The notes under the pieces: generated by a model
Told to the model about the DNA's origin: nothing
The model's database searches: none
What the model saw: the letters and a program-made list of their open reading frames with translations, nothing else
Program-made: the position numbers and the translations under genes
Part shown: positions 15,496 through 24,230 of the stretch, piece after piece
Numbering within the stretch: the stretch's first letter is position 1
Layout: every line of letters begins with the position of its first letter
NCBI RefSeq assembly: GCF_000226215.1
Contig: NZ_AGFF01000007.1
Span: 310,001-374,000 of the forward strand
DNA: 64,000 nucleotides
Origin: Dietzia alimentaria 72
Lineage (GTDB): Bacteria; Actinomycetota; Actinomycetes; Mycobacteriales; Mycobacteriaceae
Direction: 5' to 3'

Positions 15496-16430
15496 GCGCC
15501 GGGGTGGAGCGCAGGGCGCTGGATCAGGACCTCTCGCTCGATGGCCGGGTCGCAGTTGTCACCGGATCCGGTTCCGGGCTCGGTGCTGCCGAGGCCGTGG
15601 AGCTGGCCCGTTCGGGCGCGGCGGCGGTGGTCATCAACGACATTCGGTCCTCCGACGACACGGACGCGGTGATCGCGGACATCGAGGCCGCGGGCGCCAA
15701 GGCTGCTCTCGTGGTGGGCGACGTCTCCGAGCGCGAGACCGCCGACGCCATGATGGCCGAGGCCATCAAGCTCGGCGGTCCCCACGTGGTCGTCAACAAC
15801 GCGGGCATCACCCGCGACAAGATGCTGTTCAACATGTCCGACGAGGACTTTGACGCGGTGGTCAAGGTGCACCTCCGCGGGCACTTTCTCCTCACCCGCA
15901 ACGCGGCCGCGCACTGGCGCGCCGAGGACAAGAAACGCAGCGAGGGAAGCGCTCCGATCTACGGTCGGCTCATCAACACCTCGTCCGAGGCCGGACTGTT
16001 CGGCCCACCCGGGCAGGCCAACTACGGCGCCGCCAAGGCCGGCATCACCGCGCTCACGCTCTCGGCGTCGCGGGTGCTGGGCCGGATCGGCTGCACGGCC
16101 AACGCGATCGCCCCGCGCGGACGCACCGGCATGACAGAGGCTGTGTTCGAGGACTGGGACGAGTCCAAGGGGCCGGACCCTCTGTCGCCGGACCGCGTCG
16201 CGGACCTGGTGTCGTACCTCGCGTCGCCGTCCGCCTCCGAAGTCAGTGGGCAGCTCTTCGTGGTATACGGAGGCATGGTTGCGCTCGTGGAGGCCCCGGT
16301 TGTCGAGCGGCGGTTCGACGCCGAGGGCGGCGTGTGGGATCGCCGTACGTTCGCGGACGCTGTCTCGGATCACTGGTCCGGAAGGCCCGAGGGCAAGTCG
16401 TTCTCGGCCGCGGAGATCATGAAGCTCTGA
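15492..16430 (+). CDS. hsd4A: Short-chain dehydrogenase Hsd4A-like (steroid side-chain beta-oxidation)
   Basis: 312 residues of classical SDR. Features in order are the cofactor loop TGSGSGLG, NNAG with ITRDKMLFN, serine in INTSSEAG, and YGAAKAG with the catalytic Tyr and Lys. The long C-terminal tail (VYGGMVALVEAPVVERRF) is a feature of Hsd4A, the 17-hydroxysteroid / 22-hydroxyacyl-CoA dehydrogenase of cholesterol side-chain degradation. It starts at GTG 15492 over the fdxD stop (GTGA), and a strong terminator follows. Order fdxD-hsd4A-yrbE4A matches Rv3503c-Rv3501c. Confidence 0.87.
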   Translation: MSAGVERRALDQDLSLDGRVAVVTGSGSGLGAAEAVELARSGAAAVVINDIRSSDDTDAVIADIEAAGAKAALVVGDVSERETADAMMAEAIKLGGPHVVVNNAGITRDKMLFNMSDEDFDAVVKVHLRGHFLLTRNAAAHWRAEDKKRSEGSAPIYGRLINTSSEAGLFGPPGQANYGAAKAGITALTLSASRVLGRIGCTANAIAPRGRTGMTEAVFEDWDESKGPDPLSPDRVADLVSYLASPSASEVSGQLFVVYGGMVALVEAPVVERRFDAEGGVWDRRTFADAVSDHWSGRPEGKSFSAAEIMKL

Positions 16431-16441
16431 TATCGAGCAGG

Positions 16442-16481
16442 AACCCCCGCCGCGCGTCGACCGTTAAGCGCGGCGGGGGTT
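16442..16481 (+). terminator. Rho-independent-type terminator after hsd4A
   Basis: aacccccgccgcgc (16442-16455) and gcgcggcgggggtt (16468-16481) form a perfect 14-bp stem with a 12-base loop. Only a short T-rich tail follows, as is common in actinobacteria. It separates fdxD-hsd4A from the mce4 operon. Confidence 0.8.
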
Positions 16482-16557
16482 GTCCTCGAGGGGCGGGCGA
16501 TCGTGTTAGATTGCCCGCACGCAAGTAGGGGCACCGATTGGGGGTAATCGGAAGTTC

Positions 16558-16587
16558 TTGCTAATAAGAACGTGTTCTAGCTAGTGT
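16558..16587 (+). promoter_or_regulatory. Putative mce4 promoter with embedded KstR operator
   Basis: The 14-mer aagaacgtgttcta (16566-16579) has the AAC-nn-GTT core of the KstR motif with one outer mismatch. It lies between a possible -35 (TTGCTA, 16558-16563) and a possible -10 (TAGTGT, 16582-16587) spaced 18 bases apart. The operator call is fairly strong; the hexamers are tentative. Two small hairpins (about 16493-16519 and 16535-16551) lie just upstream. Confidence 0.65.
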
Positions 16588-16667
16588 GTAAGCCGCGTCA
16601 CACCGAGTCGGTCACTTGTTCAGGCCGGGTGCGGCGGGGGGCGCTTTATTAACAGGAGGGGGGCGCC

Positions 16668-17432
16668 ATGGCGAAAATTCTCGATGCGCCACTCAGGGGA
16701 GTAGGCGACTTCTTCGCACTGACTCTGGACACGTTCGTCTCGTTCCCGTCCATCGTGCGACAGGGCCGCGAGTTTGTTGAACAATCCTGGTTCATCGCCA
16801 GGGTGTCCATGCTCGCGACGGTGCTGGTGGCAATACCTTTCACGGTTCTGGTGAGTTTCACGCTCAACATCCTCCTACGTGAAATCGGTGCAGCCGACCT
16901 CTCAGGAGCTGGTGCCGCACTCGGAGCCGTTACGCAGGTGGGCCCAATGGTGACAGTGCTCATTGTCGCAGGAGCAGGGGCCACGGCGATCTGTGCCGAC
17001 CTAGGTGCGCGGACCATTCGCGAGGAGATCGACGCCATGGAGGTCCTGGGCATCGACCCGGTGAAGCGGCTGGTCGTTCCGCGGGTCGCTGCGTCGACCT
17101 TCGTCGCACTGATGCTCAACGGCCTGGTCATCACGATCGGGATCCTCGGTGGGTTCCTGTTCTCCGTCCTCCTTCAAGGGGTCAACCCGGGAGCGTTCGT
17201 CAACGGAATTACGTTGCTCACGGGCTTCGGGGAACTCGTCCTGGCGCAGATCAAGGCGGGAATGTTCGGCATGCTGGCGGGCCTGGTCGCCTGCTACAAA
17301 GGTCTTTACGTTCGTGGCGGCCCGAAGGACGTGGGCAACGCCGTGAACGAGACCGTGGTGTTCGCGTTCATGTCCCTCTTCGTCGTCAATACCGTGCTCA
17401 CCGCGGTCGGAGTTAAGGTGCTGGGGGCGTGA
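16668..17432 (+). CDS. yrbE4A: YrbE4A, Mce4 ABC-transporter permease
   Basis: 254 residues of the MlaE/YrbE permease family with about five to six membrane segments. The cytoplasmic coupling motif reads REEIDAMEVLGIDPVKRLVVPR. With YrbE4B it forms the inner-membrane channel of the Mce4 sterol importer; the ATPase (MceG) is encoded elsewhere. The ribosome site aggagggggg precedes the ATG. First gene of a ten-gene operon. Confidence 0.93.
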   Translation: MAKILDAPLRGVGDFFALTLDTFVSFPSIVRQGREFVEQSWFIARVSMLATVLVAIPFTVLVSFTLNILLREIGAADLSGAGAALGAVTQVGPMVTVLIVAGAGATAICADLGARTIREEIDAMEVLGIDPVKRLVVPRVAASTFVALMLNGLVITIGILGGFLFSVLLQGVNPGAFVNGITLLTGFGELVLAQIKAGMFGMLAGLVACYKGLYVRGGPKDVGNAVNETVVFAFMSLFVVNTVLTAVGVKVLGA

Positions 17433-17433
17433 G

Positions 17434-18285
17434 ATGACCGTCATCGAGACCACCCGGTTCCCGCGATTGTCACGGGCCGGCCACAGGCTGGGCGGCGGCT
17501 TCGACAACCTGGGAGATCACGCGCTTTTTTTCTGGCGCGCGCTGTTGTCCACCCCCCGAGCGCTGACCCAGTACCCCAAAGAGACTCTTCGGCTCATCGC
17601 CGAGATCGCGATGGGCACCGGTGCCCTGGCGGTCATCGGGGGCACGGTCGTGATCGTCGGTTTCCTCACCCTCGCCACCGGTGGCGTCATCGCCGTCCAA
17701 GGTTTCTCCTCACTTACCGACGTCGGGGTCGAGGCTTTGACCGGCTTTTTCGCGGCGTTCATCAACGTTCGGATCGCAGCACCGGTTATCGCCGGGATCG
17801 GCCTGGCCGCCACCATCGGCGCCGGAGCGACCGCTCAGCTCGGCGCCATGCGCGTCTCGGAGGAGATCGACGCTCTCGAGGTGATGGCCATCGACTCGAT
17901 CACGTACCTTGTCTCGACGAGGATTGTGGCCGGAATGATCGCGGTCATCCCGCTGTATTCACTCGCCGTAATCGCATCCTTCCTGGCCAGCAGGTTCGCC
18001 ACCGTGAGCATCTATGGACAGTCCGGAGGCGTGTACGACCACTATTTCTCGACGTTCCTCATCCCCTCGGACATCCTCTGGTCATTTGTGCAGGCCATCT
18101 GCATGGCCATCACGATCATGCTCATTCACACGTACTACGGCTACAACGCCGCAGGCGGACCCGCAGGAGTCGGTTCCGCGGTCGGTAACGCCGTCCGCAC
18201 TTCACTTATCGCCGTCGTCACCGTGACCCTCCTCGTCTCCCTCGCCATCTACGGCGGAGACGGCAACTTCAACTTGTCGGGCTAG
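17434..18285 (+). CDS. yrbE4B: YrbE4B, Mce4 ABC-transporter permease
   Basis: 283 residues, the second MlaE-type permease. The coupling motif is SEEIDALEVMAIDSITYLV, and the hydrophobic pattern is the same as in YrbE4A with a longer N terminus. It starts two bases after the yrbE4A stop. Probably forms the permease heterodimer with YrbE4A. Confidence 0.93.
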   Translation: MTVIETTRFPRLSRAGHRLGGGFDNLGDHALFFWRALLSTPRALTQYPKETLRLIAEIAMGTGALAVIGGTVVIVGFLTLATGGVIAVQGFSSLTDVGVEALTGFFAAFINVRIAAPVIAGIGLAATIGAGATAQLGAMRVSEEIDALEVMAIDSITYLVSTRIVAGMIAVIPLYSLAVIASFLASRFATVSIYGQSGGVYDHYFSTFLIPSDILWSFVQAICMAITIMLIHTYYGYNAAGGPAGVGSAVGNAVRTSLIAVVTVTLLVSLAIYGGDGNFNLSG

Positions 18286-18295
18286 GGGGAGAGAC

Positions 18296-19534
18296 ATGGC
18301 CAGAACTGTGAGTCAGAGCGACACCGTTCCCAAACGGATCGCCGCTACCGGTTTGATCCTCTTCATCGTGACGGTGGTGGTGCTCTCGCTGCTGTTCTTC
18401 GTCCGCGCGTTTGACAGCCGGGTTCCTTTGACGGTGGTCAGCGACAGATCTGGGCTCGTGATGGAGGCTGACGCCAAGGTGCGCTCGCGTGGGGTGGAGA
18501 TCGGTAAGGTCACCGAGATCCGCCAGGAGCTGGGCGGTGCCGTGATCGAGGTCGAGGTGGACCCTGTAGCGCTCGAGGGTGTCCCCGCCAACTCGATCGT
18601 GTCCATCAGTTCCAACACGATCTTCGGTGCGAAATCTGTCGAATTCCAACCCCCGGCCGATCCCTCCCCGGAAGCGCTCGAGAGCGGAGCGGTAGTCCCG
18701 GCTTCATCGGTGACTGCTGAGATCAACACTCTGTTCGAGGACCTCACAAATTTGCTGACCGCGCTGGAACCCGAGAAGCTCAACGCCACGCTCGGCGCTC
18801 TGGCAGGTGCGTTGGATAATCGTGGCGATCAACTCGGCCAGACCCTGGCCGACCTGGACTCGTACCTGATGGAGATCAATCCGCAGATCGAAACACTGCA
18901 ACGTGACCTGGCCAAGGGTTCACGTGTAGCCAATCTGTACGCCGACGTCACCCCGGACCTCATGCGACTCCTGGACTCCGGAACCGATGTGGGAAACAAC
19001 GTGGTGGCCAATCAGGCTAAGTTCGAACAGCTTCTCGTCTCCGCAATCGGCACGGGGGAGACCGGTAAGCGCCTTCTTGCGGAAAACGGGAACGAGCTCG
19101 TCAAGGCCCTCCAGGACTTGCGCGCGTCGACCAGTCTGATGGCCGAGTATTCCCCCGCGCTCAGCTGCATGATCATCGGTCTTAACAGCGGCGCCGAGGC
19201 CGCAGGTCAGGCGTTTGGTGCTAAGAACCAGCCGGGATTGACCTTCAAGGCCGGATTCCAGCAGGGGGCGCGGGCTTACGACAACCCTAAAGACCTGCCG
19301 AAGGTGAACGCGAGTACAGGTCCCAACTGTTACGGACTGCCGTTCCCGGAGCCCGGCACGCATGCGCCATTCGTCGTTACGGATACCGGATCGAACGTCA
19401 TGGAGGGTATGCCCAACGTGTTCACCTCGCGTAACGAGCCACTCCTCGGGCCACTCAAGCCGTCAGAGCCGGGTAAACCTGCGCCCCCGACGCTTCTTCA
19501 GGTCATGCTCGGTGACACGGGAGCCACCCCGTGA
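18296..19534 (+). CDS. mce4A: Mce4A substrate-binding protein
   Basis: 412 residues: an N-terminal membrane anchor (about 20-42), an MCE/MlaD domain (SRGVEIGKVTEI region), then the helical Mce domain and a Pro-rich tail. By analogy with the Mce1 complex, six such subunits (A-F) assemble into a tube carrying lipid or sterol across the periplasm. It shares an ATGA-type junction with mce4B (GTGA at 19531). Confidence 0.9.
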   Translation: MARTVSQSDTVPKRIAATGLILFIVTVVVLSLLFFVRAFDSRVPLTVVSDRSGLVMEADAKVRSRGVEIGKVTEIRQELGGAVIEVEVDPVALEGVPANSIVSISSNTIFGAKSVEFQPPADPSPEALESGAVVPASSVTAEINTLFEDLTNLLTALEPEKLNATLGALAGALDNRGDQLGQTLADLDSYLMEINPQIETLQRDLAKGSRVANLYADVTPDLMRLLDSGTDVGNNVVANQAKFEQLLVSAIGTGETGKRLLAENGNELVKALQDLRASTSLMAEYSPALSCMIIGLNSGAEAAGQAFGAKNQPGLTFKAGFQQGARAYDNPKDLPKVNASTGPNCYGLPFPEPGTHAPFVVTDTGSNVMEGMPNVFTSRNEPLLGPLKPSEPGKPAPPTLLQVMLGDTGATP

Positions 19535-20586
19535 CCGCGGGACGCGTTGCGGCGTCGAACGCCCGCAAGACGGTTATAAAACTCGTGGTCTTCGCGGTCG
19601 TCATGTTGGTCGTGCTCGCCGGGCTCCTCGTGGTGTTCAGCGAGTATCGATCGGGGGAATACACGAAGTACAACGCTGCCTTCACCGACGTCTCGGGTCT
19701 GGAATCCGGTGACAAGGTGAGGATCGCGGGCGTCGAGGTGGGCCGAGTGAAGAAGGTCTCGCTCGAGGACGGAAACACCGCAGCAGTCGCTTTCACCGTT
19801 GCGGGAGACCAGAGCGTCCACCGCAGTACCGAAGCGGTTGTCCGGTACGAGAACCTCACGGGTGACCGATACCTGGAACTGAAGCGAGGCGAGGGGGACC
19901 AGTCGTCTCTCGATCCGGGCGGCATGCTGCCCATCTCGCAGACAACACCGGCCCTGGATCTCGACGCCCTTCTCGGCGGCTTCCGGCCGTTGTTCAAGGC
20001 ACTCGAGCCGGGGCAGGTCAACCAGCTCTCCGAGTCCATCGTGCAGGTGTTCCAGGGAGAGGGGGGCAACGTCCAGGATCTGCTGGCGTCGACGTCGTCG
20101 CTCACCGGCGCACTCGCCGACAGGGATCAGCTCATCGGTGACGTCATCAGCAACCTCACCGGGGTGCTCACGACCGTCGCCGACAACCAGGAGAATGTCG
20201 ATTCCATCGTCGTCAACCTCCAGGAACTCATCTCCGGTCTCGCACGAAACGCGGGGCCGCTGGGCGAATCGGTCTCGCGGCTCAACGACACGAGCAAGAA
20301 TATGACGACCCTGCTCGCCGACGTACGACCCCCGCTCCGTGAGGATGTGGCCCAGCTGGATCGGGTCGCGCAACTTATCAACGACGACGAGCCCTACGTC
20401 GAAAGCGTCATCAACCGGCTGCCATCCGACTTCGAGAAGATGAGCCGTCTCGGTGTGTACGGCAGCTTCTTCAACTTCTACCTCTGTGGAGTGATTGTCC
20501 GAGTGACCAGCCCGGTCACCGGTCAGGACGTCTTCCTCCCCCAGTACGAACAGACGACGGGCAGGTGTGCGTTCCCCGATGAGTGA
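19531..20586 (+). CDS. mce4B: Mce4B
   Basis: 351 residues with a GTG start overlapping the mce4A stop. It has an N-terminal hydrophobic anchor (LVVFAVVMLVVLAGLLVVF), an MCE domain (KVRIAGVEVGRVKKVSLE), the helical region and a cysteine-containing end (FYLCGVIVRV) seen in MceB proteins. The stop lies inside the first codons of mce4C. Confidence 0.9.
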   Translation: MTAGRVAASNARKTVIKLVVFAVVMLVVLAGLLVVFSEYRSGEYTKYNAAFTDVSGLESGDKVRIAGVEVGRVKKVSLEDGNTAAVAFTVAGDQSVHRSTEAVVRYENLTGDRYLELKRGEGDQSSLDPGGMLPISQTTPALDLDALLGGFRPLFKALEPGQVNQLSESIVQVFQGEGGNVQDLLASTSSLTGALADRDQLIGDVISNLTGVLTTVADNQENVDSIVVNLQELISGLARNAGPLGESVSRLNDTSKNMTTLLADVRPPLREDVAQLDRVAQLINDDEPYVESVINRLPSDFEKMSRLGVYGSFFNFYLCGVIVRVTSPVTGQDVFLPQYEQTTGRCAFPDE

Positions 20587-21727
20587 AAAGTCCGAGGGCG
20601 CTCCGCTGAAGGCGCCAAAGGGTCAGCTGCGATTCCGCGACCGCAGTTCGCGGGCAATCGGGATCTGGGGGATCCTTGGTTGCGTGGTGCTGCTGGCTGT
20701 TGCACTCAACTACGACCGCATCCCCTACGTGAACGGAAAAAAGAACGCCACGGTGTACGTGGCCGACGCCGCCGGCCTCAACAAGGGTGACGAGGTCCAG
20801 GTGGCGGGTATGAAGGTTGGTGACGTCCAGAACATCTCTCTCGACGGTGATCGCGTCGAGGTCAAGTTCAGGCTCAATACGAACGTCGACCTGGGTTCGG
20901 ACACGTCTGCGCAGATCAAGACCGACTCCATCCTGGGGCGCCGCGCGCTCGCCGTGTTCTCGGATGGGCGGGGCGAACTGCCCGACTCCACCATTCCCAT
21001 CGAGCGCACCTCCGTTCCGTATTCGCTGACGTCCGCACTCGAAGAACTCAGCACCACGGTCGAGGAGATGGATACCGACAAGGTCGACGAGGCGCTGACT
21101 ACTCTCGCAGCGACGATGGAGAAGGCGTCGCCCGAGGTGAAGGGCGCAGTAGACGGGATAACGCGGCTGTCCCGGTCGCTCAACACCCGCGACGAGGCAC
21201 TGCGGAATCTCCTCGACAAAGCGGCTGGGACGACGGACGTCCTCGGTAAGCGCAGCGATCAGCTCAATCAGCTCATGGTCGACGGGAACACGCTGTTCAC
21301 CGAGCTCGACCTCCGTCGGCGCGCGATCAGCGAACTCGTGATAAACATCGACTCCCTGGCTCGTGAGCTCTCGGGAGTGGTCCAGGACAACGAGGCGCAA
21401 CTCGGACCGGCGCTGGACAAGTTGGAAAAGGTCTCCGATCTGCTCATCCGCAACAGGGACGACATTGATCTGGGCCTGCGCCGGATTGTCCCGTACTCCA
21501 CCGCGCTCGGCGAGGCCGTCGCGTCGGGGCCGTGGTTCAACGCCTACATCTCGAACCTGTCTATCGGCCAGTACCCGCAGACGATTCTCCGCGATCTCAT
21601 GCCACTGATCGACGACCGCATCAAACCTGAGCCGGGGCTGGTGCGCGAGCCCACGATGCCGGGCATCCCCGAATTGACCATCACGGACGAGTTCCCCGGA
21701 TGGGGAGCAGAGAGGAAGCCCCGATGA
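20579..21727 (+). CDS. mce4C: Mce4C
   Basis: 382 residues. An N-terminal membrane segment is followed by an MCE domain containing GDEVQVAGMKVGDVQNISL. ATG 20579 overlaps the mce4B stop by eight bases (ATGAGTGA) and is preferred to an in-frame ATG at 20567. The C-terminal helical domain is of ordinary length. Confidence 0.9.
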   Translation: MSEKSEGAPLKAPKGQLRFRDRSSRAIGIWGILGCVVLLAVALNYDRIPYVNGKKNATVYVADAAGLNKGDEVQVAGMKVGDVQNISLDGDRVEVKFRLNTNVDLGSDTSAQIKTDSILGRRALAVFSDGRGELPDSTIPIERTSVPYSLTSALEELSTTVEEMDTDKVDEALTTLAATMEKASPEVKGAVDGITRLSRSLNTRDEALRNLLDKAAGTTDVLGKRSDQLNQLMVDGNTLFTELDLRRRAISELVINIDSLARELSGVVQDNEAQLGPALDKLEKVSDLLIRNRDDIDLGLRRIVPYSTALGEAVASGPWFNAYISNLSIGQYPQTILRDLMPLIDDRIKPEPGLVREPTMPGIPELTITDEFPGWGAERKPR

Positions 21728-22980
21728 CCCGTGTTCTCAAGCCGATCGCGGTCGTCGCGGTGATCGTTCTCATCGTCGCTGCGGCCTGGTACGTCTTCTC
21801 TGGGAAAACCAAGACCATCACCGCCTACTTCGCCTCCACCAAGGGCGTCTACGAAGCCGACACGGTTCGTGTGCTCGGTGTCCAGGTGGGCACCATCTCC
21901 TCGATCGAGGCGGAGAACGGTCAGTCCAAGGTCACCATGAAGATCGACCGCGACCTCGCGGTGCCCGGGGACGCCAACGCCCTGCTGGTCGCGCAGTCGC
22001 TCGTCGCCGAGCGCTTTATCCAGCTCACCCCCGTCCACTCGGAGGGGCCGGTGCTCGAGGACGGTGACTCCATCCCGATCGACCGGACCGCGGTCCCGGT
22101 CGAGTGGGACGGGGTCAAAGAGCAACTTCTCAAGCTGTCCTCCGCGCTCGGCCCCACGGAGGATGACCCGGATGGTGCGTTGAGCAGCTTCGTGGACTCA
22201 GCGGACGCGATGCTCGACGGAAACGGTTCCGACGTCCGCGAGGCGCTCAATGAGGTCTCGCACACGATGTCAGTGCTCTCCGACGGACGCGAAGACCTGT
22301 TCACCACGTTGCGCAATCTTCAGCTGTTCGTCAGCGCCCTGTCGGCAAGCGAAGAACAGATCGTCTCGTTCGGCGGAAAGCTGGCCAACGTCTCTCAGGT
22401 GCTGGGTGACCAGACGGGCGACATCGACGCCGCGCTGAAGGACCTCGATCTGGCCGTGACGGACATCAACCGATTCCTCGACGCCAACGGCACTCGGGTC
22501 ACCACTGCGGTGGACAAGCTCGGGCAGGCCACTCAGGTGGTGCGGGACCGGCGCAAGGACCTGGAGAACCTGCTCCACGTGGCGCCCACAGCGACGTCGA
22601 ACTTCTACAACATCTACCGGCCGTACCAGGGCACCCTCAACGGCGTGCTCGCCTTGAACCAGATGTCCAATCCCACCAACTTCATCTGTGGCGCGATCGC
22701 CGGGCTCGCCAACAACACGGCTGAGTCCGACGCGCAACTGTGCGCCGAGTACATGGGCCCGCTGTTCAACTCGCTCACTTCCAACTACCCGTACGGAACC
22801 GTTGTTCCGCCGATCACCCCGACGGCTGAGCCGGACCAGATCGTTCAAGGGCAGAAGCCGGGAACCCAGACCCCGAATGGGGTTCAGCCACCGGCTGACC
22901 GGCCCGACCCCCTGATCAACGTCGTCAACAATGGCGACGACCTCACCGCGAACCTGCTGGCCACCGGAGGCACCCGATGA
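21724..22980 (+). CDS. mce4D: Mce4D
   Basis: 418 residues with an N-terminal anchor (VVAVIVLIVAAAWYVF) and an MCE domain with DTVRVLGVQVGTISSIEAE. The C-terminal portion is Pro-rich. ATG 21724 overlaps the mce4C stop (ATGA). Part of the Mce4 sterol-transfer tube. Confidence 0.9.
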   Translation: MTRVLKPIAVVAVIVLIVAAAWYVFSGKTKTITAYFASTKGVYEADTVRVLGVQVGTISSIEAENGQSKVTMKIDRDLAVPGDANALLVAQSLVAERFIQLTPVHSEGPVLEDGDSIPIDRTAVPVEWDGVKEQLLKLSSALGPTEDDPDGALSSFVDSADAMLDGNGSDVREALNEVSHTMSVLSDGREDLFTTLRNLQLFVSALSASEEQIVSFGGKLANVSQVLGDQTGDIDAALKDLDLAVTDINRFLDANGTRVTTAVDKLGQATQVVRDRRKDLENLLHVAPTATSNFYNIYRPYQGTLNGVLALNQMSNPTNFICGAIAGLANNTAESDAQLCAEYMGPLFNSLTSNYPYGTVVPPITPTAEPDQIVQGQKPGTQTPNGVQPPADRPDPLINVVNNGDDLTANLLATGGTR

Positions 22981-24230
22981 CCCGCGATGAACGACGCACT
23001 AACCGGCTACTCGCGAGCGGAGCTCTCGGCGCCGCGATACTCATCGCCGGCACGGGCTGCGGCTGGCAAGGCCTGAATTCGCTGCCGCTGCCCGGAGCGC
23101 AGGGCAACGGGGACGGTGCCTACGAGGTCACCATCCAGATGCCCAACGTCACCACGATCACACGCAACTCTCCGGTTCGCGTCAACGATGTCAACGTCGG
23201 CTCGATCACGTCGATCGAGGCCCACGACTACACCGCGATGGTCACAGTCTCCCTCAACGAGGACGTCCGACTGCCCGCGAACGCCTATGCGAAGATCGGG
23301 CAGACCAGCCTCCTCGGCTCACAACACCTGGAACTCTTCCCGCCTCCGGAGCAAAAACCGGTGGGCACGCTCGTCGACGGCGACGTGATCCCGCTGGAGC
23401 GGGCAGGGGTCTATCCCACCACCGAGCAGACCCTGTCCGCGTTGTCAGTGGTCCTCACAGACGGTGGCCTCGCGCAGTTCGACACCATCGCCAGCGAGCT
23501 CAACTCCGCCCTTGATGGCCGAGAGGTCCAGGCCAAGGACGTCATCTCGCAGCTCAAGACCACGGTGGGGGGCTTGGATGATCAGCGCGCCGACATCATT
23601 GCCGCCATGGACGGGCTGGACCGACTCGCGCGTCAGGTCAACGAGCAGAACGACACTCTGGCTCGCGCATTGTCGGATATGCCAGAGGCGCTGCAGCTGG
23701 TGAACGATCAGAAGCAGGAACTCACCACCGCTCTGGTCTCCCTGGGCGACTTCGGAAACAAGGCCAACAAGATCATCGAGGCCGGCGGTGGTCAGAACCT
23801 CGTCGACAACCTGTCCGACCTCACCCCCGTGCTGGAAGAACTCGCAGCCAGCGGCCGCAACCTCACCAGAGTCCTGCAGATCCTCATTACCTTCCCGTTC
23901 CCGCAGTCGGGTATCGACAACTTCCTTCGCGGCGACTACGCGAACCTGTATATCGATGCCGACCTGACCATGCCCCGGATGGCGGAAACTCTTCTCCTGG
24001 GGACGGAATTCGGAAATCGCATGTCAGGGCTTGAGGGATACGTGGGCCTGGCGCCCAACCCGTTGGCGAGCGCTGATCCGTACTCACTCGACATTCCGCG
24101 TCCGCCTGAACTCGAGCCGGGGGCTCCGGCTGCCTCCGCAGACCCCGGGCTGGGCGGTCAAACCGACTTACTCGCGCCGCCCGCGGAACCCGCCACACCA
24201 GACACCCCGGTCGAGGAAGGTCCCCGATGA
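22977..24230 (+). CDS. mce4E: Mce4E lipoprotein (LprN-like)
   Basis: 417 residues. The signal peptide ends in IAGTGC with the likely lipidated cysteine at residue 28. The GWQGLNSLPLPG sequence that follows is characteristic of MceE lipoproteins. The MCE domain contains SPVRVNDVNVGSITSIE. It overlaps mce4D by four bases. The lipobox has glycine at -3, which is less usual. Confidence 0.9.
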   Translation: MTRDERRTNRLLASGALGAAILIAGTGCGWQGLNSLPLPGAQGNGDGAYEVTIQMPNVTTITRNSPVRVNDVNVGSITSIEAHDYTAMVTVSLNEDVRLPANAYAKIGQTSLLGSQHLELFPPPEQKPVGTLVDGDVIPLERAGVYPTTEQTLSALSVVLTDGGLAQFDTIASELNSALDGREVQAKDVISQLKTTVGGLDDQRADIIAAMDGLDRLARQVNEQNDTLARALSDMPEALQLVNDQKQELTTALVSLGDFGNKANKIIEAGGGQNLVDNLSDLTPVLEELAASGRNLTRVLQILITFPFPQSGIDNFLRGDYANLYIDADLTMPRMAETLLLGTEFGNRMSGLEGYVGLAPNPLASADPYSLDIPRPPELEPGAPAASADPGLGGQTDLLAPPAEPATPDTPVEEGPR

